Notes under the pieces: generated by a model
What the model was told of the DNA's origin: nothing
What the model saw: only the letters and a program-made list of their open reading frames with translations
Databases searched by the model: none
Shown: positions 10,490 to 22,150 of the stretch, one piece after another
Position numbering within the stretch: position 1 is the stretch's first letter
Layout: each line of letters opens with the position of its first letter
Program-made: the position numbers and the translations under genes
NCBI GenBank assembly: GCA_000729835.1
Contig: JFHB01000135.1
Coordinates: 16,418-80,417, forward strand
Length of the DNA stretch: 64,000 nucleotides
Direction: 5' to 3'
DNA from: Atkinsonella hypoxylon
Lineage: Eukaryota > Ascomycota > Sordariomycetes > Hypocreales > Clavicipitaceae

Positions 10490-11763
10490 TTCCTTGTACC
10501 TATCCATACCAAGGTTACTAGACGTCGACTTCATACCGACCCACTTATGCTCGTTGACTCGGTGGGGCGAACTTGGTGGTATTATCGTCTGCCGATACCT
10601 CTCTCATAGTACAACCTAGTATGTCGAAGGAAGTAACTTTGAGCGTGATGATCATGATTGGTCCACCATCTCGGTTGCTATGCAAGTATTAGTTATAAGC
10701 AGATGGTCGTATACGGCACTGCGCCACATGCAGCCTCACATTCAACCACCGTCATTTCACCACCTTAACGACTTGCCTTGCCGATATGAGTGTCGACCGA
10801 GATTGAATTTTGAAAGCTTGCCAAGGGAATTGTTATGTCCTCCGCAGCAAGAGCTCGCGGCATCAAGTTTGCAGAAGGCGAGACGGTTGACTTTGCATCG
10901 GAGGCACTGCTCCAAATCTCAAAGCGACCTCGAAATTCGGACGAAAATTCGGACGAAGAGGAGCATCCAAAGTCCGCTCAAATTCTTATCATTGAGAATG
11001 CAGATGCCGATATTTTGAGTGGTATCAAGACTATAAATCCATCGCTGACCTGCTTGTTGACGCCATGAGAAAGAACGTCAACCTCCGAGACGTGTCCATC
11101 CCCAGCCCTTTTCTTGTTGTTCAAGATCTGTACAGACTGGTTGCTTTTGAGTGGTTGCTATTATTTCGTACCACGCCCGAGATCTCAACTTGATTGAATG
11201 GGTGTTGCAGTACGGAGACGGCGACGGAAAGATCCGACCGGAAATACTAAAAACGGCCATGCGAGACTTGTTCATGAGCAGACGGCGAATTCCTCACTAT
11301 GTGAACTTGGTGAGAGACCAGCTGACACTATGCCAAGAAGCCGGCAGACGTTATTGGAACTTGCCGGACCATGATACCGACCCGGCGGCGGCCGAAACAA
11401 CTAGGATGGCAGCGGAAGAGCTTGCCAATGACTTTTCACACATTACTGGACAGACTAACATTCTCGAGGCTCAGAGGACGCACGAGCTGAACCAAGTCAC
11501 GGTTGAGCAGAACGAGCTTGCTTTTGCGCAGAACAAGATCCTGCTCGCACTCGCTCTCATCGGCACATTCTTCCTACCGATCAACGCTGTCGCTGCCATA
11601 TTCAGCATGGGAGGTCGCTGGGCTGCCGGTGAGAGCTCGTTTCCCTTTTTCTGGGCGATATCCGTTCCAATCTCGCTGGGACTCGTGTCTGCATTGCTGC
11701 TCTTTATGCACTTTGGGGGGATTCGTGGAAAAGGTGAAAGGCCAAAGCTATGGATTCTGTGAT
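10490..11763 (+). pseudogene. Frameshifted CorA-like divalent cation transporter
   Basis: The last 195 codons (11151-11763) encode the C-terminal half of a fungal CorA-like protein: a coiled region (QTNILEAQRTHELNQVTVEQNELAFAQNK) then two membrane helices (ILLALALIGTFFLPINAVAAIFSMGG and FFWAISVPISLGLVSALLLF). Upstream homology continues in a different frame (WYQDYKSIADLLVDAMRKNV...LVVQDLYRLVAFEW), and before that in a third (10835-11017, acidic linker ending IENADADI). No GT-AG intron can bridge the switches at about 11012-11020 and 11147-11160, because the gaps are only a few bases. A weaker shifted trace at about 10540-10600 (VD...LGGIIVC) may be the older N-terminal part. The GMN motif of bacterial CorA is replaced by FSMGG, as in many fungal relatives. 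Decay or assembly error are the alternatives. Confidence 0.65.
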
Positions 11764-11944
11764 TGAATGCTGCCGTTGGCTGGCAAGTTGTGATCCTGAA
11801 TACATAATAACCCTGGAATCAATCGTACGCTTGGTTTAGACCGTTAAGCCGTAGCATCGGGCTGGTGCGTTCTAAAAAAGAGGGCATATTTAGCAACCAT
11901 TGAGTGATCAACATTCTTCCTACGTGACTGTCATTCGCGAGGAG

Positions 11945-13700
11945 CTACCGCCTATCTAATGTGGAGTGCAGTGTATGATGCTTCATCAGCGACACGCAAA
12001 CCAAGCCCAACACTGCCAAACCCAACATGGTTAACCACACACCCCTGAATGCATCCATGAAGGAATTAACAACGCCGTCATACCAACCGGGCGGCAAATG
12101 CTTCAACTCATCCAGATCATCGCGAATGCGCCGGATTTCGTTGGCGGCATTGGGTTGGTCCCCAAATCGGTCCCACAACCTTGCATTGAGGATGTTTTGA
12201 TAGACGGCCGAGCCAATGGTGATGCCCACGGTCCCTCCGAGGCTTCTTGCAAGGTCTGTAAACACGAAGTGAAGTCAGCACTACTCACAGGAGGAACAAA
12301 GGGATCTACTGACATGTTGCAGATGTAATAACAGCCTGCTGAGAGTGGTCAACGGCGGCAATGCAAGCCAGCAACGTAGTCGTCAGCATGGCGCCGTAGC
12401 CACCACCGACGAGAAAAAAGGCAGCACTGCTGAGCCACACCGAAGACTCACGGCCCATGAGGGTAACCAGAATTATGCCGAGACTAATGACAGTCATGCT
12501 GAAGATGCCTAGCGTGACGAACCGGCCAGTGCGCTTCATTACGTACCCAGCAGAGACGGACATGACGGACACACCTACGGGTGAGGGCAGAATCCGGAGA
12601 CCTGCATTTGTGGCCGAGTCGCCTAGGACCTGCATGTACAAGGGCAAGTAAAAGAGCAGAGTCAGCACAACCATGGTACTAAGCAAATTCGTGAAGCAGG
12701 CTGCCAATACAGTGCGGGTTATCAGCAGCCTCACAGGGATAATGGGCTGCCGCGCCCGGCTCTCCCACCACAGGAACGTGGCAAAAAAGATGACTGACAG
12801 GGGAATCGTCGTCAGCGGCAAGGGATGCGTCCACGGGACCTGATTACCGCCAGAGTTGAGTCCGAGAAGCAACAGAACCAAGAAACAAGACGTCAAGAAC
12901 ACGCCGATGAAGTCGATGCGCGCTAGGTACGACTTGTCCGACTGCTTCGGCGGCACCTTGACCACAAAATAGACGGCCACGGCCGACAACAGAACGGGCG
13001 GTACCTGGATCAAGAACGCGAGCCGCCAGCCCAACTTGGTGTGATCGTTGATGACGCCGCCAAAAAAGCCACCTAGCATAGCGCCTGAACCGTAGCAAAT
13101 GTTGCCAATCCCCTGGACAATGCCTCTCTTGCGAAGGGGGATCAAGTCAGAGCCAAGAAAGGTCGAGATGCTCATAAGACCGCCTCCGCCGATGCCGGCG
13201 ATAACGCGCCCTAGGATCATAACATTTCCGTCGCGAGCAAGGCCGCAGATGAGGTTTCCCACCGCAAAAAAGACGTTGCTGAAGACTAAACCGGGTCCAC
13301 GGCCAAATATGTCTGTCAGACGGCCGGAGATAGGCTGGCATGCAGCATTCGAGATGAGGTACGCGGTGGCAAGCCACGACATGAGGCTCAGGGACTTGAA
13401 TTCACTGGCAATGGGGGCGGATAAGGTTGCAATGATAGTTGAATCGATGGCGCCGAGGAAGACGCCTACCCAGGTGGTGCCCATGATGAGAACCAGCTTG
13501 GCGAATGGCTCATCTTTGGCCAGGACGGTCTGCTCTTCCTCCTGGCCATCGGGGATGCCAGCGGAGCCGTTTTCGTGGGCAACGCCGTTGTTCGGCTCGG
13601 GCGGAAGCAGAGGCGTGCGCTCCGTGCGAGGAGGAGCTTCTTCATCACCATCAGCGCGGCGGCCCACAACATTAGCCCGGCCGTTGTCGTTGCCGGCCAT
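11945..13700 (-). CDS. 14-TM MFS transporter, DHA2 / vacuolar basic amino acid type
   Basis: Exons 13700-12314 and 12255-11945 give 565 aa; the intron (58 nt, GTCAGT...CAG) rebuilds the conserved SATYLARSLGG helix. A hydrophilic N-terminus of about 65 residues carries ERTPLLPPE, an acidic dileucine signal of the kind that sends fungal transporters to the vacuole. The core has MFS motif A-like GRLTDIFGRG, motif C-like GSGAMLGGFFGGVI and about 14 hydrophobic segments with a large loop before the last one. The family (DHA2; yeast Vba1-3, S. pombe Fnx1/2) moves basic amino acids into the vacuole or exports drugs with proton antiport. Substrate is inference. It converges on the CorA-like pseudogene. 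Confidence 0.88.
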
Positions 13701-15483
13701 TGCTGCGGATTGTGAGAAAGCGTGGATGTTGTTGACGGGCGGAGGTTGTGGTCGTCGTCATTTGCCGAGTAAGCTGCGGTGTCGCAGTTTTAGTTTACGG
13801 CGGCGGTGGCGCCACGCACGTCGGAGCCGCTTGCGGGCAGCGCACCGCCGATGCGCACAATGCGGAGTTGAACATTTCCTGAGTGAATTTCTGCAGAGGA
13901 TCCGACTAGGATCAATTCAAGTTGGCGTTGAGCACGCTCACGACTTGATGCTCCCTACAAGGTAAGCAGACATCTCAACATGTGCGACATAAAAGAGAGT
14001 TAATGGGTAGGTCTTTTGCAAACTGTTCTGACGACTGCCTGGCTTCACGGCATTGGCATGAGGGGTTGTTTGCACTTTCCTTTTTGTGTTCGAGTCCTGG
14101 TTGATTTGCGTTTTCATTTTTTTTTTTTTAAATTGCCCTGCCGCGAAGTGATTTAATGCAGGCAGTGGCGCTCCTGGGCTCGATTCTTTCATTTCGCGTG
14201 GACACCGCTTGCTTTGACGACGGCACGCAAATAATGCACTAGAGAAAACAAATAACGCACTGAACCTAACCAAAACAGGAAGGGTCCCTGCACACCTATT
14301 TTTAGTGTGGAAGTACCTTAAATGTTTCTTTTTAAGCTATAGAGCTGTTTTTGCTGCAACAGTGGCTACAACGCTAATTAGGCAGCAGCTGCCGCAATAG
14401 CAGCCGCTGTAACAGCCCTTTAACCCCTATAGAAATAGCTTCAAGTAATAATAACTACTTTCTTTATATTAGAACTACTATATATCGCTAGTAATAGCTA
14501 TTCTCTCTTTCTTACGATAAAAAGACCTTTTAAACGCACTTTTAGCGTTATTGCGTATATATCTGCTGATATACAGGGCAATATAGCACGAAGTAAAACA
14601 TTAAGTGTACTTCTACGGGGGGATCGCCTAAAAAGCGGCCGTACTCGATTTGGTTAGGTCCAGTGCGTTATTTGATTTCTCCAGTGCATTATTTGCGTGC
14701 CCTTCCCGGTTGCTATCGAACCACCGTTTCGGTTAATGTCTGAAGACCCCGTATTTAATACTAAAGGGTGGCCACCTTACCCCTGAGGACGTGCCACATG
14801 GGGTTTACATCCCTGCGGAAGTAGGTAGAATTGGGGCACCTCAGGTCAAGGTTAGGTATCTGGGGAGTATCTTTCCTGTGTTTACGAGGGGGAAGAGTAA
14901 CCTACAAAGAACACCCATAACTACCGCAATATCCACATAAGGTTATATTGAATCCTACTTGGTACATCACTTCCATTTCTCCTTAGCGAACCAATCTTCG
15001 GAGATAGAAAGTGTATGAATGTGGACCCCCTCTTCTAATCCCGTTAGCACAGCATCCTCTTCGCCCAACTGGGGAAAGTCTGGGCCCCAGCTTAATCCTG
15101 AGCCAAAAGATCGGGGTTTCGGGTGAGTGGAAACTCAGACGTGCATTTCATATTAACAGCAGTTTTGTCATCGGGCGGCCCTTTGTCTCCGTTTCTTTTG
15201 CTTCTTTAACAACCAAACGCTTCACGACGCTGGCCTCCTTGACCTCGCTGGTCGATTTCACTCGTTTACATCATATGCGCCGAAGTTGTCACGATATTGA
15301 CTTTCCTTTTCGCTTCCACGCCGCTCATTCATTCGCGCGAACGCACTAGTCAATCGCCAAGGCGGCTCACGATCCGGCCGCACTTGGCGTCTTGGCCGTC
15401 CTCAATGCATTGTAGCCGTCGAATGTGATCAAGCCAGCCGAATAACGAATTTTCTTGAGACAGTTATCGAACTCTAACGCAAC
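13701..15483. other. Intergenic with an inverted-repeat element
   Basis: This is the upstream region of both the MFS gene (minus) and the Flc gene (plus). It contains the 480-bp element at 14222-14701. No other gene is seen. Confidence 0.6.
14222..14701. mobile_element. MITE-like element with 53-bp terminal inverted repeats
   Basis: Bases 14222-14274 and the reverse complement of 14649-14701 match at 50 of 53 positions. Both start GGCACGCAAATAATGCACT and end CCTAACCAAA, and each arm contains an internal near-duplication (AAATAATGCACT / AAATAACGCACT). The 374-bp interior is AT-rich with TA-rich patches and holds no open frame of note. No clear target-site duplication is visible in the flanks. 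A non-autonomous DNA transposon is the best reading; the superfamily is undetermined. Confidence 0.8.
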
Positions 15484-17675
15484 ATGCGGTTATTTCGCTC
15501 TGTGGCCAGAGTCCTAGCGACCATGGCGCTGCCGTCGCTTGTCGCCTCGGAGAGAATGCTTTTGTCACAATCCCTCAACTCGTGCCAAGCCGACTCCAAA
15601 TTCGAAGCCAGTCTCTTCAACGTCGTTTATACCCCTGGAAACAACTCGGCAGATATCGATCTCGTGGCCACTTCGTCAGTACAGGGCAAAGTCCTGTTCG
15701 ACTTGTCCGTCATGGTGTACGGGTTGCCCATCATCACGAAGAAGGTCAATCCCTGTGACATCAAGGGCCTCGACGGCATCTGTCCCATGATTCCAGGCAA
15801 GACGAAGTTATCGTTCAATATCCCTGTCAGCGGTGATGTCACCAAGGAACTCCCTGGAATTGCCTTCAGCATCCCTGACCTCGATGCCATGGTCCAGGTC
15901 AAGATGAACCTGACTGATACCAACCAACAGATTGCATGTGTCGAAGCCCATATCTCCAATGGCAAGACGGTCAATTTGACTAGCATAAAATGGGCTACTG
16001 CCATCATTGCGGGCTTAGCACTCCTAGCGTCTGGAGTCGTGAGCGGTCGTGGTCACCTGAACACTGCCGCTCATGTTGCCGCCAACTCGTTGTCTCTGTT
16101 TGGATACTTCCAGGCCCAGGCCCTCATCGGGCTAACGAGTGTCCGTCTGCCGCCGCTTGCGCAGTCGTGGACTCAGAACTTCCAGTGGTCCATGGGCATT
16201 ATTCATGTCAACTTCATGCAGCGAATCTTCACCTGGTACCAGCGCGCCACTGGCGGAACCCCTGCCAATATCTTTTCTACCCTCCTCACTATCTCTGTCC
16301 AGGTGCAGAAGCGAAGCCTCGATGTCGTTGCGCGCGGCATGTCTCTGCTTCCGGACTCTGTTGCAAACAGTGCTGTCCGGCTTCTGCGTCGTGGCAACAT
16401 CCAGACCGAGTCTGGCTCATACATTGTTTATGGCATCCAGCGCGTGGCCTACCGGTCCAAGATTGAGACGACTAACCTCTTCATGACGGGGCTGACGTTT
16501 TTCTGTCTCTTCATTATCGTCACAGCAGTCGGTGTGGCCGTCTTCAAGGGCATCGTTGAGCTCTGCGCTTCTAGAGGCGTCCTTGCGAAAGACCGTTTTC
16601 TTGAGTTCCGGAACGGTTGGCGCATCATTCTTAAGGGCATTATGTTCCGCCTCTGCCTCATTAGCTTCCCCCAAATCGCCATCCTCTGTCTCTGGGAGCT
16701 AACGCAGATTGACTCAGCCGCTGAAGCTATTCTTGCAGTTGTCTTCTTCTTTACATTATTGATAATTCTTGGCTGGGGTACTACTAAAGTTATCCGCATT
16801 GCCCGTCGCTCTATTGCTATGCATAGGAACCCAGCTTACATTCTCTTTTCGGATCCCCAGTGTCTAAACAAATGGGGATTCCTCTATATTCAATTCCGCG
16901 CCTCCGCTTATTATTTCGTTGTTCCCACTCTTGGGTATATACTCATTAAAGCTATATTTGTGTCGTTTGGCCAAAAGGCCGGCTTAGCCCAGGCTATTGG
17001 CTTTCTTATCCTTGAGCTCGTTGCCCTAATCGCTTCGTCGGTGCTACGACCCTGGATGGACAAGTCGACCAACTCCTTCAACATTGCTATCTACGCCGTT
17101 AACTTTGTTAATGCTGTCTTCCTTATTGTGTTTTCTAACGTCTTTGGCGCGCCGGGTATTGTCCGCGGTAGTGTCGGTGTCGTTTTCTTCATCCTTAATG
17201 CCTCGTTTTCTCTTATCCTGCTGCTAATGGTTTTGACCTCGACGGCTGTCACCTTTTTCCGCAAGAACCCGGATGCGCGGTATCAGTACATGGCCGACGA
17301 CCGCGCGTCGTTCATGCGCTCACAGACGCATCTCACTACACCCACGGAGCTGGATGCTCTGGCTGTCACGGCACGGGGCGATAAGGGAAGCTACAAAGCT
17401 GGCTTGAATTTGGATGATGATGACGGTCATCTCCACCCTAATAGCTATGGCATACATAGGCCGGTCAACCCCTCTATGCCTCTTTTCCCCGCCAGCAGGG
17501 AGCAGAGTCCATTCCGGTCTCCATCGCCTGCGAACATGTTGTCACATAATAGGCCGCCACCATCGGGGCATGGCCAGGGGAATAATTCTAGGTATGTCCT
17601 TTCCGATCTGAATATGCTGTTATCAAAAATGCTAATTTTCGTAGTCCCTGGAAGCGCGGCGCGGGTTATCAGTGA
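15484..17675 (+). CDS. Flc/TRP-like membrane protein (ML-like domain plus multi-TM channel region)
   Basis: Exons 15484-17591 and 17645-17675 give 712 aa; the second exon adds only PWKRGAGYQ. Residues 1-22 are a signal peptide. Residues about 23-160 form a Cys-containing lumenal ML-like domain (SLNSCQADSKFEA..., NPCDIKGLDGICPMIPG, IACVEAHI). Then come about nine membrane segments (for example AIIAGLALLASGVVSG, FMTGLTFFCLFIIVTAVGVAVF, IAIYAVNFVNAVFLIVFSNVFG). A Ser/Pro-rich cytoplasmic tail follows. This is the architecture of yeast Flc1-3 and S. pombe Pkd2, implicated in FAD import into the ER, cell-wall integrity and calcium signalling. Length fits. Confidence 0.93.
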
Positions 17676-19523
17676 TTCATATAGCGTGTTGATCCGTTAA
17701 TTCATTGTTTATACTCATGATTGTCCATACTACATTGTCCTGTTGAATGCTCCATATAAGATGTCTGCTTGCCTTTTAGGCAACAACATTAAGTCGTGAG
17801 TGGAGGTATCCAGATTACGTACATAGCGGAACGCCGTATGTCCTGCTGTATCACTCAAAGTGCATGTTATCTGCTAACGTCTTGTCTCTCAAGGGCCCAA
17901 GAGCTGTAGACTTGGAGGACGTCGAGCAATCAACAGGAGGTAGCAGCGAGATCTTGCAATACTATTGCAAACAATATACGGGCCTGTTCTACAATACCCT
18001 GGCAACCAATCGACGGAGGTAAGCTTTGAGATATTACGTACAAGAGACGAGCTGCTTGCGCTATCAATGAGAAAGCATGAGGAAGCTGGCCACGGTTTCA
18101 TGGTTGATATACCTACTGCATGAGCATGAAGCAACAGCCAATTAATGAAAATAAATCAAAACTTGGCTGACCGGGTGTCTCCAGTTTCATGTAATGTTAA
18201 GACAAGACGTTGATGCATACATGTCCGGCTCGTGGTCTCTTTATGGCCTATCTTCGGTCTACGCTATGATAAAGAGGTGAGGTGGTGAGAATGAAGCAGC
18301 ACATGCGCCCAGTGCAGCCCCTTTCCTTGGCAGCTAGTTTCTGAAAGCGCAAGACCAGACATTTTGTCGATTCAAAGGAGGATCCAACGGCTTCCGAGAG
18401 TTCCATGTGTTTCTTGCTCCATATGCTAGCTTTATTTCGTGACAATGCTTCGGGCATTCTTCTCCGCTCCGATTCGCTTTCAGGGCCACTCATCTGGTAC
18501 ATTCAAAGACACAGCCAACACAGCTGATGTCATTGAAATAACGGACAGACGGACATTTATTCATCACAAAACGGCGCTTAGGAATCGCCGAGTGGCTGCG
18601 CTAGCATTCATCGACAATCGAAATGCAAGAGGTCACGAGAACCGGAAAAGATCTCGAGCTTACTTGACATGCTTTCTATGTGAAGCTGCTGAATGACGAC
18701 GAGATGAGCAATGTGAGAGGTGATTGGGCCTAGTAAGGCTCATATTCAATCTCTGGATGCTGAATCGATTGTCCCAGAACAAAACTGCCAATATGGTGCT
18801 CGATAATGACGTAACTGTACGTCATCTAGGTATACAACTTCACGTCGACAGGGCCACTATGGGCTAAAAGCCTGAAGTCCGGCAGCGGTTCCTCGGCCTT
18901 TGACGCTCAAATGGTTCGACTATCCGTCACGGAGAGCCACATCCTGCGTTGTCAGCTGCCGTAAGCTTACTATAGAGCCGTGACTCTCGGGCTGTCGCGC
19001 CATAGGTTATGGTTTAGGAAGTCGGCAGGCAACTCGGAGACGACAGACCTTGGTGCATCGACAAATGCAGAATGCTACCTTGGATCTGACGTACATCTCC
19101 CTCCGTCTCCGTCTTCGTCTCCGTCTCCGGCTCTGAGCACGGGCCGTGCCAGGACGATCGGACTTACCACGTAGAGTTGTTCGTCAAGCAAAATGAGGTG
19201 CCGACATTGCTTAATGACGGCCGAATGATTTTCGAATTGAGCTGCAGGCGGCTTTCAAACCACCTCGGATGAACAAGGAGGCTGCCCACGACAGTGGGGA
19301 TAGAATATCGGGTAATATTGAGAACTGGAGATTGAGTCCTGTGGTCCGATCAATCGTCACGGCTGCTCTGCCTTGTAGAAGACGAGGTGTCCGCGGACGA
19401 GGTTGAAAAGTATAAGTAGCCGGCCATAGGGACGACTAAACTCAAACATATCCCAGCTCAAACAGCATATAAAACGCCAAAAGAATACAACTCATTCCAT
19501 CTCTCATCAGTTTCCACATCAAA
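17676..19523. other. Gene-free 1.85 kb
   Basis: No coding region recognised. The last about 120 bp carry TATA-like elements of the knottin-like gene (19411-19418 and 19467-19474) and a CT-rich stretch (CTCCGTCTCCGTCTTCG type) at about 19100-19130. Confidence 0.5.
19411..19418 (+). promoter_or_regulatory. TATA-like element upstream of the knottin-like gene
   Basis: TATAAGTA lies 113 bp before the ATG. A second candidate, ATATAAAA, is at 19467-19474, 57 bp before it. Either could place the transcription start; the sequence alone does not decide. Confidence 0.4.
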
Positions 19524-19881
19524 ATGAAGTTCTTCGTCGCGCTCATCACTCTTGTTGCCGGTCTCGCCGTCGCCAACCCAGTGGCCGAGAACCAGAACAA
19601 CCTGGAGGCTCGGAAGTGCCTGGTAAGTTTGTAGTGCAGCTGAGGCTGGAAAAATATGGCTAATCTGGTCGATTTTACAGAAAAAAGGTGCTAAGTGCAA
19701 GGCCAATGGCTCCTTGGTGAGTCGTGATGCGGATGTCGCGGTGACGACTGCTAATGTATCTGCTTGGGTAGGGCACCTGCTGCAGCAAGCTCTGCATTGC
19801 TGAGGGGAAGAAAGTGGTACGTCTGTTCATTCTCTTAATATAAAGGGATATACTAAATTGTATTAGGGCAAGTGCAAATAA
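19524..19881 (+). CDS. Small secreted six-cysteine (knottin-like) peptide precursor
   Basis: Four exons (19524-19622, 19681-19716, 19772-19816, 19867-19881) give a 64-aa precursor; all three introns (58, 55 and 50 nt) are GT-AG and phase 0. Residues 1-17 are a signal peptide ending VAVA. A short pro-like stretch ends LEAR, then comes a Lys/Gly-rich mature region of about 34 residues with six cysteines spaced C-X6-C-X8-CC-X3-C-X9-C. This is the spacing of inhibitor cystine knots. Cys1 is in exon 1, Cys2 in exon 2, Cys3-5 in exon 3 and Cys6 in exon 4. No specific homologue is recognised. Such peptides can be antimicrobial, inhibitory or toxin-like; function here is unknown. TATA-like boxes precede it and the codons are clean, so it looks functional. 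Confidence 0.85.
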
Positions 19882-20093
19882 GATTCTGGCAGCTGAAGTA
19901 TGGGGCTCGAGCTGAAGGGCTGCATAGTATTTGGTGGACCGTGATACAGAAACTTGTGGCACCGGACTCAATGACGTTGTGCACTCATCCGTTCATACGT
20001 CTATGGAAAATGAAGTGAGCGGGATCTTTATAATGTACAGCAAGGACCAGCTTGAGACGTTCTCACCTAAGCTACATGTGTTGATCTCAATCA

Positions 20094-22150
20094 TCATCCA
20101 CACGATCGTCCCGCCCTCTGAGCAGTTGCCTCTGTAACGTTCCCAATCTGCAACACTATTCCCATCCCGACTGCCTGATGCCAGAGAACATGGCAGTGCA
20201 TGAGCCAGAGGCCAGGATTATCTAGTCGAAGTCGTAGAATCACATATCCCCGTGCCTGGATGTATACCGTGTCCTTTCTGAGTGGTGTTTTCGTGTCCAG
20301 GGTCGCGGCACCATCTACGAACGGGTTGTATGGACGGCCAAGTTTATGCCGCTGCGAAGCCACAACGTAAAATTCATTTCCGTGCTGGCCAAGTTAGTGG
20401 CTTTCCTGTAACGCAGCCGCAAAACGTACCAAATGAAATGGATGGCCTCTGTCATCGACATTGTTGACAACCAGGTCCAGCCAGCGCTCATCCCAAGCTT
20501 TAAACCACGGCACACGAAAGGTTCGCAGCGGGTTCGCCTGTTCTGTTCCGTTTGCCCAGGCGTCTCTGCTGAGGGCCAGCATGGGCTTGGCGCTTGGATC
20601 TTTCCACACCCACGACGTGTGGTTGAGTTCGCCCCATGGCTCATCGTTTTTGAACGAGTTCATGCTGAGGCTGGTATATAGCACAGCTGTCTCTGTGACC
20701 ATGGTGTGGAATGACTCTGCGGGCAGCCGGCCTCGCGCGTTCTTCAAGTCGAATACGTCAAGTGTCTCAGAATCGTTCTTCCATTGCTTGACTGTTGCAG
20801 GAGATATCCACGTCATGGGGAATATTTGCATCCGTGTAAGCGCTGGGTTCATGAGTTGCATGAGTCTGGAAAGTAAGCCATCATCCAAGAATAGAAAGCG
20901 ATAGAACTTACTCTGGATCAAGGGAGATTTTCATTACTGCCTTTGAGATTTCTTTATCTTCGTTAGGCTCTGGCAGCAGCAGAACGTCCATCCGCTCACC
21001 GGGATACAGCACACCGAGAGTAGATGTTGGCGGAGTCTTCTCTGACACTAGGCCGCCGCCGTCAACGGTGATGAGCTGCATAGCGCCTTGATTTAATTGA
21101 ATTGAGTAGCCGGCTGAGGCGCCAGTATTGATGATGCGCAGCCGAACGGTACCTGTGATGCCGATAGAAGGGGCGCCCGTTTCCAGGCAATCCACAGGCC
21201 GGCCGGGACGAGCATTGCTGCAGGTATAGGATCCAACGCCATTGATCAAAAGAGAGTCCGGCACAGGCTGTACTGACTCAGCCAAGGACAGACATACCAT
21301 GACCATGGGATGTGCTTACCTCGCTGGCAAAGTTTCGAAAGTCTTTGTACTGGCCGAGAACACTATCCGCTGATCTATGGTACCAATCACCAACGAGCAG
21401 TAGCTTCTCCGAGTCGTACTGGTAGAGGGAGGTATCGCTTTCCTCGCCAGCCGGTTTGTGGACTATTAGGCCGCCGTACAGCCCGTCTGCTCTCTGGGCC
21501 GCGGAGTGTGCGTGATACCAAAACGTGCCATGCTGTTGGCTGATGAAACTGTACACAAATTTTTGGCCAGAACCAATTGCGCACTGCGTAATGCCAACAA
21601 CTCCATCCATCTCGTTGGATCCTACGCAAGTCAGTATTTCTCCGGGAGGGAACAGTAGAGCGACAGTAGAGCTTACCTTTCATGGTCAATCCATGCCAGT
21701 GTATAGCAATCCCGTCCTCAGTAGAGTTTGTGATCCTATTGAAGACAGCCACTTCCAGTCTGTCTCCTACACGAGCCTCTATAGTTGGCCCAGGAAATTG
21801 ACCTATTCACGTTAGTCCGCGCCGGCCTGAGGAATGGCAGACAAACCATTGACGAGATAGACTTGCTTCAGAACACCATCTGGCCTGCGTGGCTCTCGTG
21901 TAATGTTCCACTCTAGCCTGATAGTGCGCGGTGGCCGAAAGATGTGACGCTCTGGATGTAAAGCGAACCGGTCACCATTCTCCTCAGGCTCAGACGCAGG
22001 GACTTTGAGCCGCCATGAGCCGACGGGTGCCAATTCAGGCTTCGTGAAGATGACCACCAAGTAGATGGTGAAGCAGGCGATGACGGCGGCAAGAAGTAGG
22101 CTCCTGCCTGCCGGCCTTATGCCAGAGGCATCTTTGTGCCAAGAACGCAT
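20094..22150 (-). CDS. Membrane-anchored multicopper oxidase
   Basis: Six exons (22150-21847, 21802-21677, 21621-21320, 21267-20912, 20865-20430, 20384-20094) give 604 aa. Residues about 18-36 (SLLLAAVIACFTIYLVVIF) are an uncleaved type II anchor after a basic cytoplasmic tail. All four copper blocks are present: HWHG, WYHAHS, HPFHLHG (rebuilt across the last intron) and HCHVLWHQAVGM. In the last block the position corresponding to the axial type 1 copper ligand is Met. It would oxidise phenols or metals with reduction of O2 to water outside the plasma membrane. It is closer to ascorbate-oxidase-like or pigment-type ascomycete enzymes than to Fet3, whose C-terminal anchor is absent. Substrate unknown. 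It converges on the knottin-like gene, with 212 bp between them. Confidence 0.9.
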
